A DNA stretch of 64,000 nt from NCBI GenBank assembly GCA_018716135.1, contig DVKG01000010.1, positions 1 through 64,000 on the forward strand. The letters are read 5' to 3'. Shown one piece after another: positions 35,550-44,363 of this stretch. The translations under genes were made by a program, and so were the position numbers. Numbering within the stretch: position 1 is the first letter of the stretch; the number at the start of each line of letters is the position of its first letter. The stretch comes from Scybalosoma faecavium (GTDB lineage Bacteria > Bacillota > Clostridia > Christensenellales > Christensenellaceae). The notes beneath the pieces are model-generated. The model did not search any database and was not told the origin of the DNA. It saw nothing but the letters and a program-made list of their open reading frames with translations.

Positions 35550-36722
35550 ATGGATTTAAAAAAGAAAGCGCTCGAATTGCATGAGCAATGGGCAGGAAAA
35601 ATAGAAGTGACGACACGCTGTGAGGTAAACAGCTCAGAGGATTTATCTTTGGCGTACACTCCCGGTGTGGCAGAACCTTGTCTCAAGATAAAAGACAATG
35701 TAGATCTCTCTTATACATATACTCGGCGTCATAACATGGTAGCAGTAATTACTGACGGATCTGCTGTGCTCGGCCTTGGCGACATAGGTCCGGAGGCAGG
35801 TATGCCTGTTATGGAAGGCAAGTGCGTGCTTTTTAAGGCGTTTGGTGATGTTGACGCAGTTCCGCTGTGCGTGCGCACGAAGGATGTAGACGAGTTCGTA
35901 AAATGCGTAAGCCTGCTCGCGGGCAGCTTCGGAGGGATTAACTTAGAGGACATATCCGCCCCGCGCTGCTTCGAGATTGAGCGCAAGCTGAAGGAGGTTT
36001 GCGACATTCCCGTGTTCCATGACGATCAGCACGGCACGGCCGTTATAGTCGCAGGTGCGATAATCAACGCTCTAAAGCTGACGGGAAGAAAGATAGAGGA
36101 GACTCGCGCGGTTCTCCAGGGCTCCGGCGCAGCGGGAACAGCAATAACAAAGCTGCTTCTTACCTTGGGCATAAAAGATATAGTTATGTGCGATAAGATA
36201 GGAGCGCTGCACAAGGGTGCGGAGGGTATGACTGACGCACAGGCCGCTATGGCGGAAATAACAAATCCGCGCGGACTCAAGGGAAGCACAGCGGATGTCA
36301 TAAAAGGCGCGGATATATTTATTGGAGTCTCCGCCGCGAACACAGTCACAAAAGACATGATACGTTCTATGGCGAAGGATCCGATAATATTCACAATGGC
36401 AAACCCCGTACCGGAAATCCCGCGTGACGATGCCATAGAAGCCGGCGCGGCGGTAGTCGGAACGGGCAGAAGCGATTATCCGAACCAGATAAACAATGTG
36501 CTGGCGTTCCCGGGCATTTTCCGCGGGGCGTTGGATGTGCGCGCGAGCGATATCAACGACGAGATGAAGCTGGCGGCTGCGTATGCTCTGGCTAATCTGG
36601 TCAGTGAAGATGAGCTGAGCGCAGAGTACATTATACCGAAAGCTTTCGACCCGAGAGTTAAAGACGCTGTAGCGGCGGCTGTTGCAAAGGCGGCTGTGGA
36701 AACGGGCGTAAACAGAATCTGA
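35550..36722 (+). CDS. NAD(P)-dependent malic enzyme
   Basis: Oxidative decarboxylation of malate to pyruvate, 390 residues, the short bacterial form. YTPGVAEPCL, the metal-binding FHDDQHGTAVI and the Rossmann VLQGSGAAGTAITKLL are diagnostic. The cofactor (NAD or NADP) cannot be read reliably. It is the third gene of a probable fumarase-malic enzyme operon. GAAGAAAGGA lies upstream of the ATG. Confidence 0.93.
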   Translation: MDLKKKALELHEQWAGKIEVTTRCEVNSSEDLSLAYTPGVAEPCLKIKDNVDLSYTYTRRHNMVAVITDGSAVLGLGDIGPEAGMPVMEGKCVLFKAFGDVDAVPLCVRTKDVDEFVKCVSLLAGSFGGINLEDISAPRCFEIERKLKEVCDIPVFHDDQHGTAVIVAGAIINALKLTGRKIEETRAVLQGSGAAGTAITKLLLTLGIKDIVMCDKIGALHKGAEGMTDAQAAMAEITNPRGLKGSTADVIKGADIFIGVSAANTVTKDMIRSMAKDPIIFTMANPVPEIPRDDAIEAGAAVVGTGRSDYPNQINNVLAFPGIFRGALDVRASDINDEMKLAAAYALANLVSEDELSAEYIIPKAFDPRVKDAVAAAVAKAAVETGVNRI

Positions 36723-36781
36723 GCGAAAAAACTCTACGCAGTTAAAATCAAATTTTAAGCGGCAAACTGATTTCGATATTC

Positions 36782-36931
36782 AATAAGGGGCACCGCCCCG
36801 TCATTCAACAAGTGAACAAGGGGCGAAGCCTCTTAGGGCTTCAGCTGCGGATTGCACCGCCGCTGAAGACTTAGATGGAACCCGCTGCCTATAGAGGCAG
36901 GGGACATCTGTTCACGGTTATATCGGAGTCA
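36782..36931. repeat. Short palindromic mobile-element-like repeat, copy C
   Basis: The left 49 bp (36782-36830) match 45124-45172 at 42 of 49 positions with no gaps, and the right end (about 36893-36928) matches 45187-45225. Each copy has a left stem (CGCCCC...GGGGCG) and a right stem interrupted by TATAG (TGCC-TATAGA-GGCA here). The copy C core carries an extra CTTCAGC...GCTGAAG hairpin. The terminal hairpins resemble IS200/IS605-type ends (inference). Confidence 0.7.
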
Positions 36932-36985
36932 GTTTTGCTTTTGACCGTAATCTTTGATGTATGCCGACGGCTTCTTGGCATAAAA

Positions 36986-37030
36986 ATTCCTCCTACGGCA
37001 CTTTTTTTAATTCTGCCATAGGAGGTATCC
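36986..37030. terminator. Hairpin between malic enzyme and the XRE gene
   Basis: CCTCCTACGGCA...TGCCATAGGAGG with T-tracts in the loop and on the distal side. It lies between convergent genes and may serve both. Confidence 0.6.
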
Positions 37031-37067
37031 TTTTTCTTTATGCCTGTTTTTATCCGATTTGCTCATT

Positions 37068-37400
37068 TTATTTGCTGTTGTAATTTTCTATTATTAGACG
37101 TATGCTTTCTTTTTCTTTGTCGTTGAGCTTGCGGTATCCCTCGAGGAGAGCGGTTTCATCTATATAAAGCTGCTGACGCTCTGTGAGCTCTTCGGTTTGG
37201 CGTGATTCGGAATGACCGATCAGATAGTCAACTGAAATGTTAAAATAGTCCGCCATGGTTATCAGAGTAGATATATCCGGCTCTATGTTGTGGTTTTCAT
37301 ATTTATTGATAGACTGCTGCGTTGTGCCTACTATTTCTGCGAGTTTTTTCTGAGTTATGCCTTTTTCCCGCCTTAGCATTTTTAATCTTACCAGCATCAC
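37068..37400 (-). CDS. XRE-family transcriptional regulator
   Basis: A 110-residue protein with an N-terminal helix-turn-helix (LKMLRREKGITQKKLAEIVGTTQQSINKYENHNIEPDISTL, residues about 6-46) and a short C-terminal helix of the kind seen in SinR/ImmR-like clostridial regulators. GGAGGTGTGTG precedes the ATG. It is a single gene with no obvious partner. Confidence 0.82.
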   Translation of the reverse strand: MMLVRLKMLRREKGITQKKLAEIVGTTQQSINKYENHNIEPDISTLITMADYFNISVDYLIGHSESRQTEELTERQQLYIDETALLEGYRKLNDKEKESIRLIIENYNSK

Positions 37401-37577
37401 ACACCTCCATTATACATAATAACAACGCCGATTTTTAAAATAAAACTCTGTTTGGTTGTGAAGTGCTCTATAAACAATTTATAAGAGTTAAATAATACGA
37501 TTGGAATATAACATGCTGTTTTATCAATTTGCAAGTAAAAAAGTATGAAGAGTATATATCTAAATCTTCCGTAAAAT

Positions 37578-37640
37578 TCTAACCGACCTCCCGAAGAGCT
37601 AGACCATAAATCTAACGATTGGGAAGTCGGTTTTTATATG
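37578..37640 (-). terminator. Terminator of the aroF-tyrA operon
   Basis: AACCGACCTCCC and GGGAAGTCGGTT can pair across a 30-nt loop; A/T tracts flank both sides (TTTTTAT after it on the plus strand), so it could work in either direction. Confidence 0.5.
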
Positions 37641-37659
37641 GAGGTTGAACAAAACACAA

Positions 37660-38508
37660 TTATTTGTCTTTAGTTTTTATGAGACTTGCTTCTTTGAGGA
37701 CTCGACCTTCCTTCAGCAGTTCTTTTAGCTCGGTATAGTTCTCTTGTCGGAGGGCGTCTCTGTATTGTTCGAGATGAGTTATGATGGTATCCAGCTCAAA
37801 CAGCAGAGGCTCTCTATTCAAGCTGAAAAGACTTGTCCACATGACTTCATTCAGCTTGGCGACGCGAGTGAGGTCTAAGAAGCTGCCTGCGGAAAAACCG
37901 TTTTCGTGTTGGAGTGTCGGACTTTTTATATATGCGCCCGAGACTACGTGAGCGAGCTGGGACGTGAACGCAATGGATACGTCGTGGTCATGTGGTGTGC
38001 TTACGGTTATGCGGCCGAAGCCTATCTCTAATGCGAGAGCTTCGATTGTATCCAGAGCGGCGCGGTTTGTAGTTTCTATCGGAGTTACGATAAAGCTGGC
38101 TCCGTCGTAAAGTGTTTCGAGAGCGCTTTCAAAGCCTGCGACTTCGCGCCCCGCCATGGGATGCGTGCCTACAAAGCTAACTCCGTGAGCGGCGAGAGCC
38201 TCTGTTGCGTCGTTAACTATAAAGTTTTTTACGCCGCATATATCGGCGACTATACTTCCCTTTGCGAAACTTCCCGCATTGCTGAGTATAAAATCTTTGG
38301 CTGTTTCGGGGAAAAGGCAGACAAAAGTTACATCTGCTCTTTTGAGATCGCTTATGCCTATGCTTTCTTTTATCGCGCCGAGAGAGAGAGCTTGTTTTAT
38401 CGTGTCGGCGTCCGTATCTAAACCGAGTACGGTATGGCTCGTGCGTGCAGAGATTGCCTTAGCCAGAGAGCCGCCTATTAATCCCAAACCGACTATCGCT
38501 ATATTCAT
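37660..38508 (-). CDS. tyrA: Prephenate dehydrogenase
   Basis: NAD(P)-dependent conversion of prephenate to 4-hydroxyphenylpyruvate for tyrosine synthesis, 282 residues. N-terminal Rossmann IAIVGLGLIGGSLAKAI, the substrate motif FVGTHPMAGREVAGFE and a C-terminal helical dimerisation domain are visible; there is no ACT domain, so feedback by tyrosine may be weak. It overlaps aroF by 4 bp and is co-translated with it. Confidence 0.94.
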   Translation of the reverse strand: MNIAIVGLGLIGGSLAKAISARTSHTVLGLDTDADTIKQALSLGAIKESIGISDLKRADVTFVCLFPETAKDFILSNAGSFAKGSIVADICGVKNFIVNDATEALAAHGVSFVGTHPMAGREVAGFESALETLYDGASFIVTPIETTNRAALDTIEALALEIGFGRITVSTPHDHDVSIAFTSQLAHVVSGAYIKSPTLQHENGFSAGSFLDLTRVAKLNEVMWTSLFSLNREPLLFELDTIITHLEQYRDALRQENYTELKELLKEGRVLKEASLIKTKDK

Positions 38509-39515
38509 ATTCTCTTGCCCTCAAACTCAGCGAGCGCTTTAAGCTGCTGCATTAATTCGGAAAACTGTTCCGGAGTGAGTGATTGAGCGCCGTCGCAAAG
38601 CGCCTTCTCAGGCTGGTTATGAACTTCTATGATAAGTCCGTCTGCTCCGGAGACGAGAGCGGCTTTGGACATAGGAGGTACGAGAGAGCGTATGCCCGTC
38701 GCGTGGCTTGGATCAGCGATAACAGGCAGATGGGACAGCTCTTTGAGCACCGGTATGGCGGATAAATCAAACGTGTTTCGAGTTGCTTTTTCAAATGTGC
38801 GTATTCCGCGTTCGCAAAGTATAACTTTGTTGTTTCCGCCCGCCATGATGTATTCAGCGCTCATCAGTAATTCTTCAAGAGTGCTTGACAGTCCGCGTTT
38901 GAGCAGTATAGGCTTATCGCAGCGGCCCAGCTCTTTGAGTAATTCAAAGTTCTGCATATTCCTTGCGCCAACCTGTATCACATCGACGTCGCTGAACATA
39001 TCGAGATGCGCTGCGCTCATGATTTCCGTTACTATGGGCAGCCCTGTCTCGCGTTTTGCGGTGAGAAGAAGCTCAAGCCCCTCGGCTCGAAGCCCTTGGA
39101 AAGAATATGGAGAAGTGCGGGGTTTGAATGCGCCGCCGCGGAGCAGCTTTGCACCTGCCGCTTTTACGCTTTTAGCTACGCTTATTATCTGTTCTTCGCT
39201 TTCAACAGAGCAGGGACCGGCGATAACCGTGGCGCTGCCGCCGCCTATTTCCGCTTCGCCGACCTTGATTACTGTATCTGCGGGGTGGAATTTTCTGTTT
39301 GCAGCCTTGTACGGTTCGGATACTCTGCGCACTGCGTCCACAATTGAAAGAGCGGCGAGATCGTCCATGTCAATGTGAGATGTATCGCCTACGAGACCTA
39401 TGAGCTGAGTATGCTCACCCGTGCTTTCGTGCAGCTTGAGTCCCATGCTTAGTAAACGCTCTTTAAGCTCGCTTATTTTGTTCTGTTCTGCTCCGTTCTT
39501 GAGTATAATAATCAT
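38505..39515 (-). CDS. aroF: 3-deoxy-7-phosphoheptulonate synthase (DAHP synthase)
   Basis: The first step of the shikimate pathway, condensing PEP and erythrose 4-phosphate. It is 336 residues, type I-beta with an N-terminal ferredoxin-like regulatory domain (residues 1-70) and the KDO8P/DAHPS barrel (VIAGPCSVESEEQI, LLRGGAFKPRTSPYSFQG, VGARNMQNF, ILLKRGLSSTLEE, IADPSHATG). AAGGGAGATAAAAA precedes the ATG. It is preceded by two tandem leader-peptide attenuators and followed by tyrA, so it likely supplies tyrosine. Confidence 0.95.
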   Translation of the reverse strand: MIIILKNGAEQNKISELKERLLSMGLKLHESTGEHTQLIGLVGDTSHIDMDDLAALSIVDAVRRVSEPYKAANRKFHPADTVIKVGEAEIGGGSATVIAGPCSVESEEQIISVAKSVKAAGAKLLRGGAFKPRTSPYSFQGLRAEGLELLLTAKRETGLPIVTEIMSAAHLDMFSDVDVIQVGARNMQNFELLKELGRCDKPILLKRGLSSTLEELLMSAEYIMAGGNNKVILCERGIRTFEKATRNTFDLSAIPVLKELSHLPVIADPSHATGIRSLVPPMSKAALVSGADGLIIEVHNQPEKALCDGAQSLTPEQFSELMQQLKALAEFEGKRI

Positions 39516-39567
39516 TTTTTATCTCCCTTAATAAATTTAAAAATTATGAGTCATAGTAAATAAAAAG

Positions 39568-39592
39568 CGCCGTACAGCTCAGCCGCACGACG
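39568..39592 (-). terminator. Attenuator terminator 2 of the aroF leader
   Basis: On the minus strand an 11-bp stem CGTCGTGCGGC-tga-GCTGTACGGCG (three G-U pairs) is followed by C and TTTTTA. It lies 35 nt after the stop codon of leader peptide 2 and 53 nt before aroF. Confidence 0.75.
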
Positions 39593-39626
39593 TGTTAAGG
39601 TTCGTTCTTGCGAAAAAAGCTGTATG

Positions 39627-39704
39627 TCAATATCGCTGGATATAGTAGCGGCCAGCGTAGTAATAATAACCTGTGAAGTTGAAGTTTGGATTGAGAGTAA
39701 TCAT
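39627..39704 (-). CDS. Tyr-rich leader peptide 2 of aroF-tyrA
   Basis: A 25-residue ORF starting ATG with GGAGG five bases upstream. It begins MITLNPNFNFTGYYYYAG and continues RYYIQRY: seven Tyr and two Phe in 25 residues, four Tyr consecutive. Directly followed by a terminator. This is the classical layout of ribosome-mediated attenuation by tyrosine (and possibly phenylalanine) supply. Confidence 0.8.
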   Translation of the reverse strand: MITLNPNFNFTGYYYYAGRYYIQRY

Positions 39705-39731
39705 AGAATCCTCCGTGGTGAATCGGTAAAA

Positions 39732-39766
39732 CAAAAAAGAGCCGTGCAGCAAGTTGCCGCCGGCTC
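39732..39766 (-). terminator. Attenuator terminator 1 of the aroF leader
   Basis: Minus strand GAGCCG...CGGCTC with an internal GCA/TGC pairing, followed by seven T (TTTTTTG). It lies between leader peptides 1 and 2. Confidence 0.75.
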
Positions 39767-39797
39767 CGAAGTTATTCTGCATAATCAGATTTCGGAA

Positions 39798-39878
39798 TCA
39801 TGACAAATCGCTGCAAACACAAACAAGCCCGCAATAATAGCCGGCGTAATAATATGCGTTTGCGTTGAAATTAAACAT
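39798..39878 (-). CDS. Tyr-rich leader peptide 1 of aroF-tyrA
   Basis: A 26-residue ORF with AGGAGG ten bases before its ATG. It begins MFNFNANAYYYAGYYC and ends GLVCVCSDLS: five Tyr and two Phe in the first 15 residues, plus three Cys later. It shares the FNF...YYYAG.YY pattern with leader peptide 2, so the two probably arose by duplication. Confidence 0.78.
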   Translation of the reverse strand: MFNFNANAYYYAGYYCGLVCVCSDLS

Positions 39879-39912
39879 GATACAAAAACCTCCTGAGCCT
39901 ATGCTCGATTTA

Positions 39913-39941
39913 AGCATAACAGCTTTTTCTTTCTTTGTCAA
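39913..39941 (-). promoter_or_regulatory. Promoter of the aroF-tyrA leader
   Basis: On the minus strand TTGACA (39941-39936), a 17-bp spacer and TATGCT (39918-39913), just upstream of leader peptide 1. Confidence 0.65.
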
Positions 39942-40061
39942 GCTGTCGCTTTGAAATTCTTTTTATATCTTAAAAATATCAGATAATCACATAACATTTA
40001 TGACACTTTCACAAACAGTATAGTGTTTTTAGTGCCGATATGTGGTAAAATTATCACTATA

Positions 40062-40077
40062 ATTCGATTTATCGAAT
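40062..40077 (+). promoter_or_regulatory. Small palindrome before the P-type ATPase
   Basis: ATTCGAT-TT-ATCGAAT immediately 5' of the GAGGAGGAG ribosome-binding site. It could be an operator or a 5' hairpin. Confidence 0.4.
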
Positions 40078-40088
40078 GAGGAGGAGTT

Positions 40089-42455
40089 TTGGAAAAGAAT
40101 TTGCATTTTGATGAGGAATACGGATCGGCGACCGGACCCGGCGGGCTGACCGAAGCGGAAGCTCAGAAGAGAAAAGCCGAAGGCAAGTCGAACAAACGGG
40201 TAGAAGTAAAAACGAAATCTGTTGGCAGAATTTTTAAAGAAAATTTATGTACGTTTTTTAACGCTATAAATTTGGCGCTTGCAATTATTGTTGTGTCTGT
40301 AGGGGCATATCGAAACGCATTTTTTATGGGCATAATAATTTGCAATGCGGTGATAGGCACTTTTCAGGAACTGAGATCGCGCCATGCCATACGTAAGCTT
40401 TCGTTGATATCTGCGCCCAAAGCGCACGTATTGCGCGAGGGAAAAGAGCGAGACATTGAGACAGACGAACTTGTTTTAGGGGATGTCGCCGTATTCAGAG
40501 CGGGAGATCAGATTTGCGCGGATTTTGTGGTAACATCCGGGGAGTGCAGCGTAGACGAATCGCTGCTGACGGGCGAATCGGATCAAATAGAAAAAGGGAT
40601 AGGCGATGAGCTTTCTTCAGGTACGTTTGTAGTTTCCGGTTCTGTCCACGCGCAGGCTATTAGAGTCGGGGAGGATTCTACAGCTGCTAAAATCATGATA
40701 GGGGCTTCAGGTTCCAAAAAGACTCAGTCAGAGATATTGAGATCAGTGCGCAAGCTTATCAAATTTATAGGCATACTCGTTATTCCGGTTGGCCTGCTTT
40801 TGTTTGCCAACGAGTACATTATCTCGGATCAGGAGCTTTCCGCTGCCGTATCCCATACGGTTGCCGCGATGATAGGCATGATTCCTGAAGGGCTGGTACT
40901 GTTGACAAGCGTGGTAATGGCGATGGGTACAATACGACTTTCACGGAAAAAGACGCTTGTTCAGGATTTATACTGCATTGAGACTTTAGCTCGTGTCGAT
41001 ACGCTTTGTCTGGATAAGACGGGAACGATAACCGAAGGCAGCATAGTCGTAGAAGAAATATTGCCTCTTGACGATAGCTGCGATGCTGCAGAAGTGTTGG
41101 GAGCTATAGTGGCGAATCTCGACGACAATAATGCGACCTTTAATGCAATGCGTGAATTTACAGGCGGGGAAAGCGATTGGACTGCGGTAAAAATATATCC
41201 GTTTTCGTCTAAAGCAAAATGGAGCGGAGCGGATTTTGGAGAACGAGGCAAATACGCCGTGGGTGCGTCGGAATATCTGCTGGATGCAGATGAAACGCTT
41301 ACAGAAAAGCTGAGCGAGTATCAGAGCAGGGGCAAGCGTGTGCTGATCTTGACGAAGTGCGGAGAGCTGATAACAGATGCCAGACCTGAAGCCGCTGTTC
41401 CGATTGCAATTATTGTTATGAAGGATGCTATCAGGAAAGAAGCTCCTGAGACTTTAGCGTTCTTCGAGCGAGAGGACGTAGACATAAAGGTTATATCCGG
41501 AGATAATGCGCTCACGGTCTCCAGAGTTGCAGAGGCGGCGGGGCTTAAAAACGCAAATAAATATATAGATGTATCAGGTCTCAGTGACGATGAACTGGCA
41601 GAGGCAGCGACACGGTACAGCGTTTTCGGCAGAGTAACACCGGATCAGAAGTTGGTTCTGATAAAAGCTTTGAAAGCGAAAGGCAGGACAGTCGCAATGA
41701 CGGGAGACGGAGTTAATGACGTTTTGGCCTTGCGTGAGGCGGATTGCTCGATTGCCGTGGCGTCCGGCAGCGACGCAGCCAGAAACGCATCGCAGATAGT
41801 TCTGCTGGATTCTAATTTCGGGTCTATGTATAATGTGGTTATGGAAGGGCGAAGAGCTATAAATAACCTGGAACGTTCATCAGTAATGTTTATAATAAAG
41901 ACTACATATTCAACTTTACTTGCGTTTCTCTTTGTTTTTCTGCCCGGATCATATCCGTTTGTTCCAATACAGCTTACGCTTATCACCAGTCTTATCGTCG
42001 GATTCCCATCGTTTGTTCTGGCGTTTCAGCCTAACAAAAACCGAATACGCGGGAACTTTTTGGTAAATATACTGTCTCGTGCGCTGTCCATGGGCGTGGC
42101 TGCTGCGTTGGGTGTTGTGTTGGTAACTCAGATCGGAAATCTGCTCTCTTTGAGCACAGAGCAGATAAGTACAATTTGTGTACTGTTTGTAGCCGCAGTG
42201 ACTTATGCGGCCTTGGCGCAGGCATGTTGGAAACCTAATTTATTGCGTGGTATATTGCTCGCCATGGTGCTTGTAGTATTTGTGCTTGCAGTGACGATTA
42301 CGGGACCGTTCTTCTATATCGAGCCAATGACTCTGACTATGTGGATACTTCTTGCGGTGCTCGTTGCGACTCTCCCGCTGCTCGTAAGAGTAGGAGATGT
42401 TGTCGCTAAGAAATATGCTTTGCGAAAGCTGTCGCAGGCGATCGAGGAAGAATAA
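40089..42455 (+). CDS. P-type cation-transporting ATPase (CtpE-like)
   Basis: A 788-residue P-type ATPase. The phosphorylated Asp309 is in CLDKTGTITEG; the actuator LLTGES, the nucleotide-binding KGAS-like region and TGDGVNDVLALREADCSIA hinge are present. Transmembrane helix 6 reads QLTLITSLIVGFPSFVLAF, as in the CtpE group, which has been linked to calcium uptake in mycobacteria. The start is a TTG after GAGGAGGAG. It differs in type from the SERCA-like pump at 57812. A terminator follows at 42475. Confidence 0.92.
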   Translation: MEKNLHFDEEYGSATGPGGLTEAEAQKRKAEGKSNKRVEVKTKSVGRIFKENLCTFFNAINLALAIIVVSVGAYRNAFFMGIIICNAVIGTFQELRSRHAIRKLSLISAPKAHVLREGKERDIETDELVLGDVAVFRAGDQICADFVVTSGECSVDESLLTGESDQIEKGIGDELSSGTFVVSGSVHAQAIRVGEDSTAAKIMIGASGSKKTQSEILRSVRKLIKFIGILVIPVGLLLFANEYIISDQELSAAVSHTVAAMIGMIPEGLVLLTSVVMAMGTIRLSRKKTLVQDLYCIETLARVDTLCLDKTGTITEGSIVVEEILPLDDSCDAAEVLGAIVANLDDNNATFNAMREFTGGESDWTAVKIYPFSSKAKWSGADFGERGKYAVGASEYLLDADETLTEKLSEYQSRGKRVLILTKCGELITDARPEAAVPIAIIVMKDAIRKEAPETLAFFEREDVDIKVISGDNALTVSRVAEAAGLKNANKYIDVSGLSDDELAEAATRYSVFGRVTPDQKLVLIKALKAKGRTVAMTGDGVNDVLALREADCSIAVASGSDAARNASQIVLLDSNFGSMYNVVMEGRRAINNLERSSVMFIIKTTYSTLLAFLFVFLPGSYPFVPIQLTLITSLIVGFPSFVLAFQPNKNRIRGNFLVNILSRALSMGVAAALGVVLVTQIGNLLSLSTEQISTICVLFVAAVTYAALAQACWKPNLLRGILLAMVLVVFVLAVTITGPFFYIEPMTLTMWILLAVLVATLPLLVRVGDVVAKKYALRKLSQAIEEE

Positions 42456-42474
42456 GACTTTATACAAAACTAAA

Positions 42475-42522
42475 GAAGCGGTCTCTGACTTTTTCGAAAA
42501 ACAGAGACCGTTTTATTTTAAA
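42475..42522 (+). terminator. Terminator of the P-type ATPase gene
   Basis: AAGCGGTCTCTG...CAGAGACCGTTTT with TTTTA following. Confidence 0.8.
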
Positions 42523-42621
42523 GAGCGTAGCAAATTATTTTTTAGTAAAATAAAAACTCAGCGCTTGATTAATCTTTTTACATACAGTAAAATTGAAATA
42601 AAGCGTAGAAAAGGGGGCGCT

Positions 42622-44205
42622 ATGGTAGTCAAAACTCTCCAACTAAAACTTCATAATCCGTCAAAAACCAAGCGCCGCATAATGGATGAGGCTCTGCTGA
42701 ACTACAGCTACGCTCTGCAATACTTGCTGGACAGCACGCATGACCGCATCAGGCGCATCCGCAGCGAGGCGGAACGTGCGGGCAGAGGCAGGATGAGGCG
42801 CGTAGCAGCTCTAATAGATAAAAAAGAGTTGCAAGAGCTGAATAAATTTGGAGTGGAACCGTTTAAGGATTCTTTGAAGATGGACTATGCTTCTTGGGTT
42901 ATAGGCTATCTAACTATTGCAAAACGCCAGAACAACGCAGGGTATCCGTTACTTACGTTGAATGAAGAACAGCTGAATGATGCAGTTTTCAATGCGATAG
43001 AGAGATACGACTGCGATGAGATGGGACGGCGCAGATTAGATATATTTCTCAGCAGGGTATATGGGAAATATAATAAGAGAAAATCCATTCTGTTCGGCAG
43101 ATATGCAAAGACCAGAGACTACTGTCTGCTGTACGACAGGGAGAATGACAGATACTACGCTAAGCTATACCTGATGAATGTCAAAAGCAAGAAGAGACGC
43201 GGGAACATAAAACGAGGGGCAACTCAGCTTGAATACATAGCTCCGGGAGAGAGGGAATACCTCCCTGAGGATAACAGACAGGAAAGGTATATTATCGTGC
43301 CTCTTGAGACGGGAAAATGGCAGCGCAAAATGCTGAAGCATTGCCGAGAGCATCCTGAAATGCTTAAGACGGCACGCCTTACTGCTAAGGGCAAAGACTA
43401 TTATATCCTTATAAACATAAAGTGCTGCGAAAGCCCGCAGATAAAGCCTGTGACGACGCTGGGAGTTTGTCGAAGTCTCAAGGGTCAGCTCAGGTATTCT
43501 ATAGCGCTGGACCAGCCGTTCAGCGGAAAGCTTCTTTATCCATCAGGCGGAAAGCCGGACAAACAGTTGTACCACGCCTTGGCGAATGACATTTGTGCCT
43601 TGGCTCTGCGGCATAAAGCTCAGGTTGTGGCGTATAAACTGGGAGAAAAGGCGGATAATATAGCTTTTGAAGGCAAGCTGCCGTTATTGACGGCAGGGGA
43701 GTACAATAAAGTAATAGCTATGTCGGCATATAAACTGGAGCTTGCGGGATTGCCGGCTCCGATACTTGTCAGCCCCAGAGGAGTTTTCCATACTTGTCCG
43801 GAATGCGGGAGAAACACCCAGCGCAACAGAATATCAGAAAAAGAGTTTATGTGCTCATCTTGCGGATATTATGGCTGTATAGAAGAAGTCGGAAGCAGAA
43901 ATTTATCAAATATTTTGGAATCGTACAGAAAGCGCAAGGTGACTTTTAGAGTGCGCAAGGGCAAAGGCGATACTTTGGTGTTTTACAATGAAATTTTGGG
44001 TATAAAATTTGAAACTCAAGACACTGTTATGGCTCAGGGGCAGTTTTACCAGTTTTTGCAGGAGCACATATCAGATATGCGTGAAGCGCCGCTGTTCTTC
44101 AGAGGGCTGACTACCGAGCAGCAAAAGAAGAGATACAGCTTATATCAAAAGCTTTTTAACATGGAGGATGTAAGGCTTTCGGTCGCGGTTGTCAGGGAAA
44201 TGTAG
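42622..44205 (+). CDS. TnpB/Cas12-like protein with apparently inactivated RuvC domain and C-terminal extension
   Basis: A 527-residue IS605 OrfB (TnpB)-related protein; the ATG at 42622 has AAGGGGG upstream. The N-terminal KTLQLKLHNPSKTKRRIMDEALLNYSYALQYLLD is TnpB-like, and the Cys4 zinc finger (CPECG...CSSCG) sits in the right place, preceded by PILVSPRGVFHT. Aligning by eye, the three RuvC acidic residues are changed: RuvC-I G(I/V)DLG reads TTLGV, RuvC-II xxEDL reads AYKLG, and the RuvC-III Asp position reads Glu or Gly in CIEEVGSRNLSNI. An extra ~90 residues follow the RuvC-III position. There is no TnpA. This suggests an RNA-guided DNA-binding, non-cutting protein (inference, by analogy with TldR repressors). 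Confidence 0.75.
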   Translation: MVVKTLQLKLHNPSKTKRRIMDEALLNYSYALQYLLDSTHDRIRRIRSEAERAGRGRMRRVAALIDKKELQELNKFGVEPFKDSLKMDYASWVIGYLTIAKRQNNAGYPLLTLNEEQLNDAVFNAIERYDCDEMGRRRLDIFLSRVYGKYNKRKSILFGRYAKTRDYCLLYDRENDRYYAKLYLMNVKSKKRRGNIKRGATQLEYIAPGEREYLPEDNRQERYIIVPLETGKWQRKMLKHCREHPEMLKTARLTAKGKDYYILINIKCCESPQIKPVTTLGVCRSLKGQLRYSIALDQPFSGKLLYPSGGKPDKQLYHALANDICALALRHKAQVVAYKLGEKADNIAFEGKLPLLTAGEYNKVIAMSAYKLELAGLPAPILVSPRGVFHTCPECGRNTQRNRISEKEFMCSSCGYYGCIEEVGSRNLSNILESYRKRKVTFRVRKGKGDTLVFYNEILGIKFETQDTVMAQGQFYQFLQEHISDMREAPLFFRGLTTEQQKKRYSLYQKLFNMEDVRLSVAVVREM

Positions 44206-44224
44206 ATAAAACAGTTTAAATAAA

Positions 44225-44326
44225 TTTATCGGCGCATGTTGGGATTACCCGGACAGAGGCTGCGGCGTCGAATACTGCCTCCCGCGAGAAATTCGGGAGA
44301 GGCGGTTGAATCCTGCCGAGCAGGGG
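44225..44326 (+). ncRNA. Candidate guide-RNA (omega-RNA-like) scaffold downstream of the TnpB-like gene
   Basis: The 3' flank of the tnpB-like gene is structured: after GGGATTACCC and GCTGCGGC motifs, a strong stem ACTGCC-TCCCG...CGGGA-GAGGCGGT (44274-44306) is followed by TGAATCC and unstructured sequence, then a terminator at 44364. TnpB guide RNAs lie at this position and end in such a stem before a 16-20 nt guide (known for the family). The start, end and guide here are guesses. Confidence 0.4.
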
Positions 44327-44363
44327 CTCTGATTTTAGAGCTGAAACAGCAGCTATCAGAACA

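Noticed and set aside
42397..44205. Complete IS200/IS605 transposon
   Set aside because: No TnpA gene, no left/right ends directly bracketing the gene, and altered RuvC residues; treated as a domesticated TnpB-like gene instead.
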